A DNA stretch of 64,000 nt, taken from positions 62,001-126,000 of the forward strand of contig NZ_JANIIC010000022.1 of assembly GCF_024519315.1 (NCBI RefSeq), written 5' to 3'. Positions within the stretch are counted from its first letter, which is position 1; each line of letters starts with the position of its first letter. The notes beneath the pieces are model-generated. The model had not been told where the DNA came from, did no database searches, and saw only the letters and a program-made list of their open reading frames with translations. The position numbers and the translations under genes are program-made. Positions 10,401 through 19,030 of this stretch are shown one piece after another. Origin of the DNA: Streptomyces malaysiensis subsp. samsunensis. Lineage in GTDB: Bacteria > Actinomycetota > Actinomycetes > Streptomycetales > Streptomycetaceae.

Positions 10401-10432
10401 CGGCACTGTCCGGCGCCGGCCGGACAGTGCCG
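10401..10432 (-). terminator. Intercistronic hairpin after the binding-protein gene
   Basis: CGGCACTGTCCGGC (10401-10414) pairs perfectly with GCCGGACAGTGCCG (10419-10432) across a 4-base loop. It lies 22 bases past the stop of the substrate-binding gene and before the permease gene. Such hairpins commonly stabilise or partly terminate the transcript so that binding protein exceeds membrane subunits. No T-run follows, so read-through is expected. Confidence 0.6.
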
Positions 10433-10453
10433 GTCACTCACGATCGGCGTCGC

Positions 10454-12064
10454 TCACTTGGCGAGCCACAGCTCTCCCAGGGGCAGCGACTGCTGCGTCA
10501 CCGAACGCATACCCTCGAATCCACCGACCTTTTTGGAGAGGATTAGAGCCGGACTCACCGAGACCGTCGGGATCACCGGCAGCTCGGCACTCACCCAGGC
10601 TTGGAACATGTCGAGCGCCTTGGCTTGTGCTGCCGCGTCCGTGGCCGCCTGGTATTGCTGGAGTGCCGCCTTGGCCACCCGGGTGGACCAGCCTCCGCCG
10701 ATGCCTCCGGAGGTGACGTAGAACGCCAAGGGCGATTCGGCGGTGCTGCCCGAGGCGCTGATGCTCTGGTAGGCGAGCTCGTACTTCCCCGACAGCAGGC
10801 GTTCGACCCATGCGCTCAAGTCGAGCGCCTTCGCTTTCAGCTTGATTCCGACACTCGCGAGGTTCTCCTGGATAGCCTGAACCGTCATGGCGAGAGTCGA
10901 GTCGCCGGTGGGGTAAATCAGTTCGAGGGATACGCCGCCTCCGTACGGGGTGCCGGTGAGCAGCTGCTTGACCCGCGCGACATCCCGGTCCCCGACCGGA
11001 ACCGGGTGGGCCTCACCCAGGACCGTCGTCGGGAGGTACGTATCGGTCGGCCGGTCAGCCGCGCCGCCCAACTGCTTCACGATGGCCTTGCGATCGATCG
11101 CCGCCGAAATGGCCTTACGGACCCGCAGATTCTTCAGCGGACCCGTGCGGCCGTTGACGAAGACCATCTCCGTCGAGGCTGCCGCGGTGTTCACGATGTT
11201 CGCCCCGGCAAAGCTGGGGACCGATTCCCGGGGAGCGAAGGGGACGGCCTGGACGGTCCCGGCCTGGAACGCCGAGGTCAGGGCGTTGACACTGTTGAAC
11301 ACCTGGAAGTTGAGCGCATCGAAGTACGGCTTCTTCCCGTCCCAGAAGTTCTTGTTCCTGGTCAGGGCGACCGAAGTTCCCGGCTTGCGGCTGTCGAACG
11401 CGAAGGGTCCGGCCCCGACGGGTTTCCGGTAGAACTCGTCCTTGCTGCGCCCGCCGAAGCCGGCGGGGATGATGGCTGCTTCGGTGTAGGACAGCAAGGC
11501 GTCGAGGTTGATGGTCGGCCGGACGAGCCCGAGGACGACCTGGTCGGCTCCCTTGGCCTTCTCTGAGGTGATCGTCCCCTTGTAGAGCGACCCGACCACT
11601 CCGCCCTGCTTGGCCTGCTCGATCGAGAACACCACGTCGTTTGGGGTGATCGGCTTCCCATCAGAGAACTTCAGGCCCGCGCGGAGAGTGATCGTCACCG
11701 ACTTTCCGTCGGCTGATGGTTTCAGCCCCTCGGCGATGGCCGGCACGACCTTGTTTTTGTATCGCTTGAACAGCCCGGCGTTGAGCTGCGCCACGACCAT
11801 GCTGGTCGACTCGCCGGTTCCGTCGTACGGGTTCAGAGACGATATATCACTCGTCACGCCCACGTTCAAGGTTCCACCGGTGACGGGATCTCCGCCGGGG
11901 CCGCTGGTGCCGGAGCCGGCGTTGGCGGAGCATGCGGCGACCAGAAGGGAAACGAGCGCCAGCGCGGCCACCCGCTGGAGCATCCGACTGTCCGGCCGAC
12001 GCGTTGCTGGCGCGGTGGGGAATGCACGCCGTCCGGGGTTGATAGCCATAACCGATCGATCCAT
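10454..12064 (-). CDS. ABC importer substrate-binding lipoprotein (SBP family 5)
   Basis: A lipoprotein signal peptide ends in the lipobox LVAAC; the lipidated Cys is residue 45 from ATG 12064. The mature part opens with GGTLNVGVTSDISSLNPYDG, the standard family 5 (DppA/NikA/OppA) start, and contains ITLRAGLKFSDGKPITPNDV, the conserved core. Length (about 536) fits the family. Alternative starts at 12049 or 12127 are possible; 12064 follows AGAGAGAG. It is the capture protein of the importer encoded just downstream. Ligand unknown: peptides, opines, glycosides or metal chelates are all known for this family. Confidence 0.87.
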   Translation of the reverse strand: MDRSVMAINPGRRAFPTAPATRRPDSRMLQRVAALALVSLLVAACSANAGSGTSGPGGDPVTGGTLNVGVTSDISSLNPYDGTGESTSMVVAQLNAGLFKRYKNKVVPAIAEGLKPSADGKSVTITLRAGLKFSDGKPITPNDVVFSIEQAKQGGVVGSLYKGTITSEKAKGADQVVLGLVRPTINLDALLSYTEAAIIPAGFGGRSKDEFYRKPVGAGPFAFDSRKPGTSVALTRNKNFWDGKKPYFDALNFQVFNSVNALTSAFQAGTVQAVPFAPRESVPSFAGANIVNTAAASTEMVFVNGRTGPLKNLRVRKAISAAIDRKAIVKQLGGAADRPTDTYLPTTVLGEAHPVPVGDRDVARVKQLLTGTPYGGGVSLELIYPTGDSTLAMTVQAIQENLASVGIKLKAKALDLSAWVERLLSGKYELAYQSISASGSTAESPLAFYVTSGGIGGGWSTRVAKAALQQYQAATDAAAQAKALDMFQAWVSAELPVIPTVSVSPALILSKKVGGFEGMRSVTQQSLPLGELWLAK

Positions 12065-12123
12065 TCTCTCTCTGGGAGGGCTTGCCGGGTGTGCGAAGGG
12101 CGCGGGCACCGCCCCGAGTCGAA

Positions 12124-13110
12124 TCACTGTGCCTGCGGATCGACGAGCCGCAGGCCTCGGCGCAGTGCGTCGAGCATCTCCCGCTGTGCCCGAACGCTGC
12201 TCTGGGCGGAGGCGGCCAGCTCCGTGGACCCGTGGAAGGTTCCGGGATGAGAACGCAGCTCGACGCTGACGCCCGCCTGGAGGAGCCGGAGCGCGTACTG
12301 GATGTTGTCGTCACGCAGCGGATCGAGTTCCATGGCAACGATGTAGGTCGGCGGTAGGCCGCTCAGGTCGGTGGCACGGGCAGGCGCGGCGTAGGGAGAG
12401 ACCCCGGAATCGCCGGGACCCTGATAGCCGGGGCCGAGATACTTCTGCCAGACAAGTTCATTGAAGTGGCGGTTCAGTATCGGTCCGTTGGCGAATTGGC
12501 GAGCGGAAACAGTGCTGGCACGGTCGTCGAGCGCCGGGCTGACCAGGAACTGAAACGCGATCGGGGCGCCACCTTCGTCCCGCGCCCGGAGAACGGTTCC
12601 GGCCGCGAGGCCGCCGCCGGCGCTCGATCCGCCCACGGCGATCCGGGCTCGGTCGATGCCCAGCTCCTCGCCGTGCGCATGGACGTGACTCAATGCCGCG
12701 TAACAGTCGTCGAGCGGGCCGGGGAACGGAGTCTCCGGGGCGAGCCGGTACTCCACATTGGCCACGGCGATCCGCAGATCGCGGACGACCTCCAGGCAGA
12801 AGTACTCATAATCCTGCGCTTTGCCGAGGACGAAGCCACCGCCGTGCATGGCGAGCAGAACGGGAAGCGGCCCCGGCGTGCCCACCGGCCTCAGCAAGCG
12901 GATCGGGACGTCCGGAGCAGCACCCAGACCCGGGGCCGAGATCTCACGGACGTCGACGCCGTCGTAGGACAAGCCCGCGATCGACGCGGCGCTCGACTCG
13001 TCGGAGACCCGTCGCGCAGCCAGGAGGCCGGTAATGTCGGTGATGTCGAGATCGGGGAACTCGGCGGCGGCAGCCGCAAGCTCGGGGTCCATGGCCGGGA
13101 AGGTGGTCAT
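12124..13110 (-). CDS. Alpha/beta-hydrolase, HSL/acetyl-esterase type
   Basis: The 328-residue hydrolase has the HSL-family oxyanion-hole motif MHGGGFVLG, the nucleophile elbow GGSSAGGGLA, the acid in MELDPLRDD and the catalytic His in GTFHGS. ATG 13110 follows GAGGA. The same frame is open further upstream, but those codons belong to a pdxS remnant. It is the first intact gene of the importer operon. It probably cleaves an ester or amide of the imported substrate. Such enzymes act on short acyl esters; specificity is not readable. Confidence 0.85.
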   Translation of the reverse strand: MTTFPAMDPELAAAAAEFPDLDITDITGLLAARRVSDESSAASIAGLSYDGVDVREISAPGLGAAPDVPIRLLRPVGTPGPLPVLLAMHGGGFVLGKAQDYEYFCLEVVRDLRIAVANVEYRLAPETPFPGPLDDCYAALSHVHAHGEELGIDRARIAVGGSSAGGGLAAGTVLRARDEGGAPIAFQFLVSPALDDRASTVSARQFANGPILNRHFNELVWQKYLGPGYQGPGDSGVSPYAAPARATDLSGLPPTYIVAMELDPLRDDNIQYALRLLQAGVSVELRSHPGTFHGSTELAASAQSSVRAQREMLDALRRGLRLVDPQAQ

Positions 13111-13168
13111 GCTCGCGTCCTCATTCCGTCCGAGTTCGGGGTGGTGGTGCAACTCACCGGCCGCACGA

Positions 13169-13745
13169 TCACCATCCGTGCTCCGCCGACCGGTGCGGCT
13201 GAGGGATCTCCTCGAAGTTGAGCCGGCCATCGCCTCGCCGAGCCCGCGAGAGACCTTCGTGACGACGTCGGGGTCGTCGTGGAAGGTCGTGGTCTTTGCG
13301 ATCGCTCCGGCCCGCTCGGCGGGGTTGCCCGGATTGAAGATGCCGCCAGTCCGCCGGATCTCCTTGCGGATGGTGCGCATGGGGGGTCAACGCGTCGAAC
13401 ACGTCGCCGGTGCCGACTTCGCCCTTTTGGAGCGAATCATCACCGCCCCTCGGTGATCCGGCGCAGCGCCTCACCGAGGTCGATCGGGCCGCACACGAAC
13501 GGGACCTGAAAGGCCCACTTGCCGATGTGGTGGGCGTAGCCGGCCGGGATCGAGGCGGGCGCGACGGTGCTGCCGATCAGATCGGGACCGCTCATCCGCG
13601 AGACACCCACTTGGCGCGGATGCCGGCGGCGATCTTGACCCGGTCCGGCTGCCGATGTTTATAAGCACGCCGCCGCCCTTGAGCATTTCCGCCACCCCAT
13701 GCTCGACCAGGGACATACCGACGGCCGTGTCCGCGTGACTGATCG
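13169..13745 (-). pseudogene. pdxS: pdxS (pyridoxal 5'-phosphate synthase lyase subunit) remnant
   Basis: Pieces of PdxS appear in order on the minus strand but in changing frames. GVAEMLKGG near 13720 matches the N-terminal helix. Then come PDLIGSTVAPASIPAG, KWAFQVPFVCGPIDLGEAL, EVGTGDVFDA, MRTIRKEIRR, GGIFNPGNPAERAGAIAK, TTFHDDPDVVTKVSRGLGEA and the ending EEIPQPHRSAEHGW with a stop at 13169. Intact PdxS is about 300 residues. Here several frameshifts and internal deletions leave about 190, including loss of the segment between EIRR and GGIF. It cannot be functional. It lies between the operator-like promoter at 13866-13897 and the esterase gene. Confidence 0.85.
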
Positions 13746-13865
13746 CGCCGCTTCTCCGTACCCGGCTGATACGCCGCCTCCGGTCGCCCACCGTTGGTCC
13801 TCCAACTCGTGAGAGCTATTCCAATGCCGCACCAACGGGGTACAGCATCCGAAATGACAGGATTA

Positions 13866-13897
13866 TTGAAGATACCTATGATCGCAGAATATGTCAA
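13866..13897 (-). promoter_or_regulatory. Promoter with overlapping GntR-type operator candidate (site C)
   Basis: On the minus strand TTGACA (13897-13892) is followed after 17 bases by TATCTT (13874-13869). The stretch TATTCTGCGATCA is identical over 13 bases to one in front of the hyu operon (21303-21315), and ATAGGTATCTTCAA resembles the CTAGGANNATTCAA motif at 21323 and 31804. It would drive the esterase/importer operon through the pdxS remnant. The motif match is seen; regulation is inferred. Confidence 0.5.
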
Positions 13898-14008
13898 CGA
13901 TTTCTCTATCCTGGGCGACTCGGGTGTGCATCGATGTGAGGAGGCCGACGGACGGGTACGTCGGTTGCGTGCCGCTTCGCCGAAGACGTGAGTGCCCGAC
14001 TGACCCGA

Positions 14009-15622
14009 TCATCGGGCTGACGACACCAGATTCGGGTCTATGTGGACGTCGATCAGAACTGGACGATCACGATCGGGTAGATGACTCAAAGCCCGGTCGA
14101 GTTCCCCCAGATTGCGAACGGTAAAGCCGCGCCCGCCGAGGGCATCGACCACCGGCCCGAAGTCGGGCCAGTCGAACAGCGACAAGTACGGGTCAAGATC
14201 GCGATTGACCAACTGGATGTGTTCGGCACCGAATGAACCGTCATTGAATAGCATCACGATCAGGTCGAGTCCGTTACGGACGGCCGTGTTGAATTCGTTC
14301 AGGCCGCCCAGCATGAACCCGCCGTCGCCCGTCAGCAAGAGGGTCGGGTGATCACGTCGCGCTACTGCAGCCCCGATAGCCGTGCCCATGCCCAAACCGA
14401 TCGAGCCGTAGTTCGCGGTGTGCACGAAGTGGCGCGGGTCTTGGACGCTGATGCCGGGCCACGCGTGGTAAACAAAGCGTCCACTGTCGGTTACGACCGT
14501 GCGGTCCGCGGAGACGGCTTCTTCCACCCGGCGAACCACCGTGCGGATGTCGACGTGCCGATCATTGCTCCGGTCCGGGGCTTCGGTCGTGCGCGCCAGC
14601 TTTGCCGCCAGCTCGGGCGAGGCAAACTTGGTCGCCTTGATCTCGGCTTCGTCCAATAGTTTCACGAAAGCATCGGCGGTCCTCGCGGCGTCACCGAGAA
14701 CGCCGACGTCAGGGGCGAAATACTGCCCGAGGCTTCGGCGGTCGTCATCTACCTGCACCACTCGCCGCTTTTCGCTGAGCGACCCGCCGACCGTGGTGTA
14801 GCGGTTGAGACTCGCGCCAAAGGCAATGACACAATCTGCCGCGGCAATCGTCGACTGCGCGACTTCATGCGCCACCGTCCCCACAATGCCAACGTTGTGC
14901 TGTTCGCCGCGGAACAGGTCACGTGCCTTGAGAGTCGTCCCCACGGGCGCTCCGATTCGCGCCGCGAAACGCAGCACTGCCGCTCGGGCACGAGGGTCGA
15001 TCGCGCCGCGACCGGCCAGTACCAGGGGACGGTTCGCGCCGGCGATGACGCCCAACGCGGCCTCGACCGTGTGGTCCGCGGGCCGGACGTCCTTGTCGTC
15101 GACCAGACGCGAGGGTGCGCGGAGATACTCGGTCTCGGCCCACTGATAATGCGCGGGCATATTCACCACGATCGGCCGCATCTCGACGTGTGCCCGATGT
15201 ATCGCGGTAGCGATATCCTCGGCCAGGGTCGAGGGTGTGCGTATGGGTACGAAGCCCGCCCCGGCTGCGGCTACCACCTCGCGCTGGGGGACATTCTGTG
15301 CGTGCAGGTGATCCTCTGGCCGGGTATCACCCGCGAGAAGGAGCAACGGTAGCTTCGCCTTGACGGCATCGATAAGTGGGGTGACGGTGTTCGTCAAAGC
15401 AGGGCCATGCGTGACCGTCGCGACACCAAGCCGCCCGGTGACATTGGCGTAGCCCGAGGCCGCTTCAACGGCCGTTGCTTCGTTTGCCACTCCGATATAG
15501 GTCGTCCCCGGTGTACGCCGGAAACTCTCCATCACGAACAAGTTTCCGTCGCCGACCAGACCAAAGATGGTGTCGACGCCGTGATCGGTCAACGCCATCG
15601 ACATCGCGTCCTGGAATAGCAT
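14009..15622 (-). CDS. Thiamine-diphosphate-dependent enzyme (acetolactate synthase/2-keto acid decarboxylase-like)
   Basis: The 537-residue protein has the three-domain layout of the POX/AHAS family. The catalytic Glu is E48 (VANEATAVEA). The ThDP/Mg motif runs from GDGGF (432-436) to N460 in MLFNDGSFG. There is no FAD-specific feature that decides between synthase and decarboxylase. It is last in an operon with HyuA, HyuB, an aminotransferase and a RidA protein. A 2-keto acid made by the aminotransferase would be a natural substrate for decarboxylation or carboligation. Start ATG 15622 has AGGAGAGG upstream. Confidence 0.85.
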   Translation of the reverse strand: MLFQDAMSMALTDHGVDTIFGLVGDGNLFVMESFRRTPGTTYIGVANEATAVEAASGYANVTGRLGVATVTHGPALTNTVTPLIDAVKAKLPLLLLAGDTRPEDHLHAQNVPQREVVAAAGAGFVPIRTPSTLAEDIATAIHRAHVEMRPIVVNMPAHYQWAETEYLRAPSRLVDDKDVRPADHTVEAALGVIAGANRPLVLAGRGAIDPRARAAVLRFAARIGAPVGTTLKARDLFRGEQHNVGIVGTVAHEVAQSTIAAADCVIAFGASLNRYTTVGGSLSEKRRVVQVDDDRRSLGQYFAPDVGVLGDAARTADAFVKLLDEAEIKATKFASPELAAKLARTTEAPDRSNDRHVDIRTVVRRVEEAVSADRTVVTDSGRFVYHAWPGISVQDPRHFVHTANYGSIGLGMGTAIGAAVARRDHPTLLLTGDGGFMLGGLNEFNTAVRNGLDLIVMLFNDGSFGAEHIQLVNRDLDPYLSLFDWPDFGPVVDALGGRGFTVRNLGELDRALSHLPDRDRPVLIDVHIDPNLVSSAR

Positions 15623-15684
15623 CGGTCTACCTCTCCTTTACCCGGCCACAGCGCATGTCGAACGCGATGGGGGCGGCTTGCGGC

Positions 15685-16071
15685 TCAAGGAAGGACCGCA
15701 GTCGCAATGACCTCGGCGACCATTCCCTCCAAGACCATCTGGCCAACGACTGCTGCGCGCGCCGGCCGATGGTCGCCGAACTCCTCGACCCACGCCCGGT
15801 TGAACCCGGTGGAATCGTCGAGACTCCCGAAGAACACGGTCGCCGACACGATGTGCTCCAGCCCTGCGCCGACCTCGGCAAGGATGATGCGGATCCGCTC
15901 GATGATCTTCTTGCCCTGCAGGTAGGCGTCCCCGGGCGCAATGACCTTGTAGTTCTCGTCGACCGCACCTTGCCCGGCCAGAAAGACGAAGCCATTGGCC
16001 ACGGTTGCCTGGGAGTACAGCAGTCCGCTGACGCCGAACGATGCGGGATTGATCTGCTGGACTTTGCTCAT
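15685..16071 (-). CDS. RidA/YjgF-family enamine/imine deaminase
   Basis: The 128-residue protein has the usual RidA length and keeps R105 (HRPARAAV) and E120 (GMVAEVIATAV), the residues that hold the substrate carboxylate and water in active RidA. Family members hydrolyse reactive 2-aminoacrylate-type enamines released by PLP enzymes. It is encoded directly after a PLP aminotransferase, so clearing imine intermediates or an equivalent ring-derived enamine is the likely role. Start ATG 16071 follows GAGGAAC. Confidence 0.87.
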   Translation of the reverse strand: MSKVQQINPASFGVSGLLYSQATVANGFVFLAGQGAVDENYKVIAPGDAYLQGKKIIERIRIILAEVGAGLEHIVSATVFFGSLDDSTGFNRAWVEEFGDHRPARAAVVGQMVLEGMVAEVIATAVLP

Positions 16072-16145
16072 GGCAGTTCCTCTCTTGATGTGTTGCCGGA
16101 AGCGGTGCCCATCCCGGGCCGGGTACGCTCCGCACCTCAGGTCTC

Positions 16146-17297
16146 CTATCCGAGCAGTTCCATCGCAGCTTTGATCCGATCGAAACCGATCTTGAGAGAC
16201 TCCTCCGACGCGGCGTAGGAGATGCGCAGGTGGCCTTCTCCGCCGAAACCGAACTCTCCACCGGACCTGACGCGCACTCCATGACGTGCCAGGTGCCGGG
16301 ACATCTCGGCCGACGAATGAACCGTGAGAATCTTCGGGAAGATATAGAAGGCACCCTCCGGAGGAACTGCTTCGAGTAGTGGAATGGACTCCATCGCCTG
16401 TCGTACGAACTCGATCCGCCGTTGGTATGTCCGAAGGGCCAGATCGGCGAATGACGTGTTCATCGCGAGCGCCGCGAGCGCACTCTTCTGCACGGCAGCG
16501 TTGACGGACCCGTTAAACGTTCGATGAACAGCAGCGATGGGCGGGAGAAGCGCCTCTGGAGCAACGAGATACCCGATGCGGAAGCCCGTCATCGCGAACT
16601 TCTTCGAGAAAGTCTGGCAATACACCGTGCGCTCAGCCAAGGAGGGGATCTCGGCAGCAGGAACATACCGATGAGGCTCGTAAACCAGCGAGCTGTACGC
16701 GCCGTCGTCGATGACGATCGTGCCTGGATCCAGCAGCCCGGCGACTCCCTCAAGTTCCTCCCGGCGGTAGACGACGCCGGTGGGATTGACGGGGCTGCAG
16801 TAGACGAATGCCCGTGCACCCTTGAGTGCCGGAGCGAGGGCGGCCAGGTCGAGGTGCATGTTGGGGAGGCACTCGACCGGCACCGGAATCCCTCCGGCAA
16901 GCCGTACGACGTCCGCATACAGACTGTACGTCGGGTCCGGCATGACCACCCGATCCCCGATCGAGGTGGTACCCAGGATCGCGGCCGCGATCCCGGCCGT
17001 GGCGCCGGCCGTCACCTGCACGTTGGCCGGGCTCAGTTCCCGCCCCCAGTTGGCGGATTCGGTCGCGGCGATCGCGGCTCTGAGCTCTTCGTCGCCCGCC
17101 AGGTCGACGTAGTGCGTGTGCCCCGCATCGACTGCCCGCTTGAGGCTCTCGACGACCGCCGGGGGAGGCGCCAGATCCGGCTCCCCCACTGCCAGATTGA
17201 CCGACTGCCCCGATGCCATGACCCCCGCGTCACGGCGACTGGCCGACATCATCGACTCGACGTGCCGCGATCCTCGCGTGAGCGCCGGCGGAGTCAT
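16146..17297 (-). CDS. PLP-dependent aminotransferase, class I/II
   Basis: The 383-residue fold-type I enzyme has NPTG (171-174), the PLP-contact Asp/Tyr in IDDGAYSSL (196-204) and the Schiff-base Lys in QTFSKKFAMTGFRIGY (K232, R240). The pattern fits the AspC/AatA branch. Its ATG overlaps the hyuB stop (ATGA), so it is translationally coupled to the hydantoinase genes. It would transfer the amino group of the amino acid released by HyuA/HyuB to a keto acid. Substrate specificity cannot be read. Confidence 0.88.
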   Translation of the reverse strand: MTPPALTRGSRHVESMMSASRRDAGVMASGQSVNLAVGEPDLAPPPAVVESLKRAVDAGHTHYVDLAGDEELRAAIAATESANWGRELSPANVQVTAGATAGIAAAILGTTSIGDRVVMPDPTYSLYADVVRLAGGIPVPVECLPNMHLDLAALAPALKGARAFVYCSPVNPTGVVYRREELEGVAGLLDPGTIVIDDGAYSSLVYEPHRYVPAAEIPSLAERTVYCQTFSKKFAMTGFRIGYLVAPEALLPPIAAVHRTFNGSVNAAVQKSALAALAMNTSFADLALRTYQRRIEFVRQAMESIPLLEAVPPEGAFYIFPKILTVHSSAEMSRHLARHGVRVRSGGEFGFGGEGHLRISYAASEESLKIGFDRIKAAMELLG

Positions 17298-19030
17298 GAC
17301 GACCGAACCTGGTGCGTCGCATCCTCATCGAGAACGAACGCTTCGGGCGGCCGGACGATCGCGTTCGGGTCGCCCAGGAATCTGACGACGACGCCGTACT
17401 CCGACAGCGCGGCCTCCTGGCTTACGTAGCCGCTGGCGACATCTGCCAGAACCGCAGACGGGACGCGCGCATGAGGATCGCCGAAGCCGCCGCCCCCTGG
17501 TGGACGGAATTCGAGCGGCACGGATGGGCTGACGGTCAGCGCCTGCTTGGGCTTCAGCGATCGACCCGTCGCGTCCCCGAAGAATCCGGGAAGCCCGGGG
17601 CGGCCCCCCAGGGCTCCGCGCGCCGCAAATCGAGTGCGCTCGATGTTCGCGTTGACCAGGAGGCTATCCACATCCCGGCTGTGAAAGGTCGTGGCCTGAC
17701 CAAGGCCGCCACGGAACTCGCCGGCGCCTCCCGAGTCGGTTCGAAGTTCACGTCGCATCTGGACCATCGGAGTCAGCGTTTCGAACACTTCGGTCGGGAC
17801 CGCGCGCAGGCCGCTCGGAAACGAAGTGGTGGACAGACCATCCTTGCACGAGCGCGCTCCGGTACCTCCTGACAGGAAGTGCGAAAAGAGGAAAGGCTGG
17901 TCCCCCGACCGCTTTCCGCGAAACACCGTCATCCACACGGCGTCCGCACTTTCGGCCATGACCCGGTCGGGGACGATTTGGGCAAGCGCCCGGAAGATCA
18001 AGCTGGGGAGATAGTGCCCAACAGAGTGACGCGAGGCCACCGGCGCCGGTCGGCGACAGTTGAGAATGCTTCCCTCCGGCGCTTCGATCGAAACAGGGCG
18101 GAAAGAGCCGGCGTTGTGCGGCACATCCGGCGCGATCGCCGCCTTGATAGCGAACGACGAGTACGCCTTTGTGTAGTTGAGAACTACATTCACACCGCTC
18201 TTGCTTTCGGAAGAACAGCCGGAGTAATCCAGGTGGACCTCGCCATCCGCCACCGTGAGTGCAAGCGCGAGGAAGAGACCTTCACCGTCGAATCCGTCGC
18301 ACTCGATCTCCGAGCGGTATACGCCATCAGGTACCGCGCGAATCGCCTCTCGGAGCGCGATCTCTGATCTTGACATGATCTCGGCCGCGATCTCGTCGAT
18401 ACTGGACAGGTTGTATTCGTCCATGAGTCGCAGCAAACTGTCAGCGCCAACGGCGTTCGCTGAAGCCTGCGCGTAAAGGTCGCCGATCGTTTCGTCCGGA
18501 GTCCGCACGTTCTGGCGGATAACGTCGACAATGTCGACATTGGGCTGCCCTGCGCGGAAGAGCTTCATGATGGGGATGGCCAGTCCCTCTTCGAAGACTT
18601 CTGATGCCTGCGCCGAGAGCACCCGTCCCCCGATGTCGGGCGCATGGCAGCAGGTCGCGAACCACGCGACCAGCACGCCATCACGAAACACCGGTGTTGC
18701 GACGGAGATGTCGTTGATTTGGCCGGCAGTCATCCACGGGTCATTGGTGAACAGCACGTCGCCGGGATCGAGAGTCTCCGGGGGGTAGGCCGACACGAAG
18801 TGGTGCATGCCCGTCGCCATTGCGTTGATGTGGCCGGGCGTCCCTCCCACCGACTGGCCGATCATCTCGCCCTTCGAGTCGAACACGGCACAGGCGAGGT
18901 CGAGCGACTCTCGAACGATCGAGCTGAAAGCGGTGTTGACCAATGCGGTCTGCTGCTCTTGCAGCACGGATGAAAGCCGGCTCGACACCGCCCCGACGAC
19001 AAAGGGGTCCAACGTACTGGCGCGCGTCAT
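17294..19030 (-). CDS. hyuB: Hydantoinase B/oxoprolinase family subunit (HyuB)
   Basis: About 578 residues from ATG 19030, which overlaps the hyuA stop (ATGA). The HyuB family start is clear (DPFVVGAVSSRLSSVLQEQQ), as are SVGGTPGHINAMATGMHHFV, DVLFTNDPWMTAGQINDISV and the Gly-rich ending FRPPGGGGFGDPHARVPSAV. With HyuA it forms the ATP-dependent amidase of the N-methylhydantoinase, 5-oxoprolinase, acetophenone carboxylase and caprolactamase group. Within that group substrate cannot be assigned from the sequence. Upstream in-frame codons to 19111 are treated as non-coding because of the hyuA overlap. Confidence 0.9.
   Translation of the reverse strand: MTRASTLDPFVVGAVSSRLSSVLQEQQTALVNTAFSSIVRESLDLACAVFDSKGEMIGQSVGGTPGHINAMATGMHHFVSAYPPETLDPGDVLFTNDPWMTAGQINDISVATPVFRDGVLVAWFATCCHAPDIGGRVLSAQASEVFEEGLAIPIMKLFRAGQPNVDIVDVIRQNVRTPDETIGDLYAQASANAVGADSLLRLMDEYNLSSIDEIAAEIMSRSEIALREAIRAVPDGVYRSEIECDGFDGEGLFLALALTVADGEVHLDYSGCSSESKSGVNVVLNYTKAYSSFAIKAAIAPDVPHNAGSFRPVSIEAPEGSILNCRRPAPVASRHSVGHYLPSLIFRALAQIVPDRVMAESADAVWMTVFRGKRSGDQPFLFSHFLSGGTGARSCKDGLSTTSFPSGLRAVPTEVFETLTPMVQMRRELRTDSGGAGEFRGGLGQATTFHSRDVDSLLVNANIERTRFAARGALGGRPGLPGFFGDATGRSLKPKQALTVSPSVPLEFRPPGGGGFGDPHARVPSAVLADVASGYVSQEAALSEYGVVVRFLGDPNAIVRPPEAFVLDEDATHQVRSS

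Noticed and set aside
13111..13380. Longer esterase with 90 extra N-terminal residues
   Set aside because: Those codons read as PdxS (GGIFNPGNPAERAGAIAK, VTKVSRGLGEA), so they belong to the pdxS remnant; the esterase starts at 13110.
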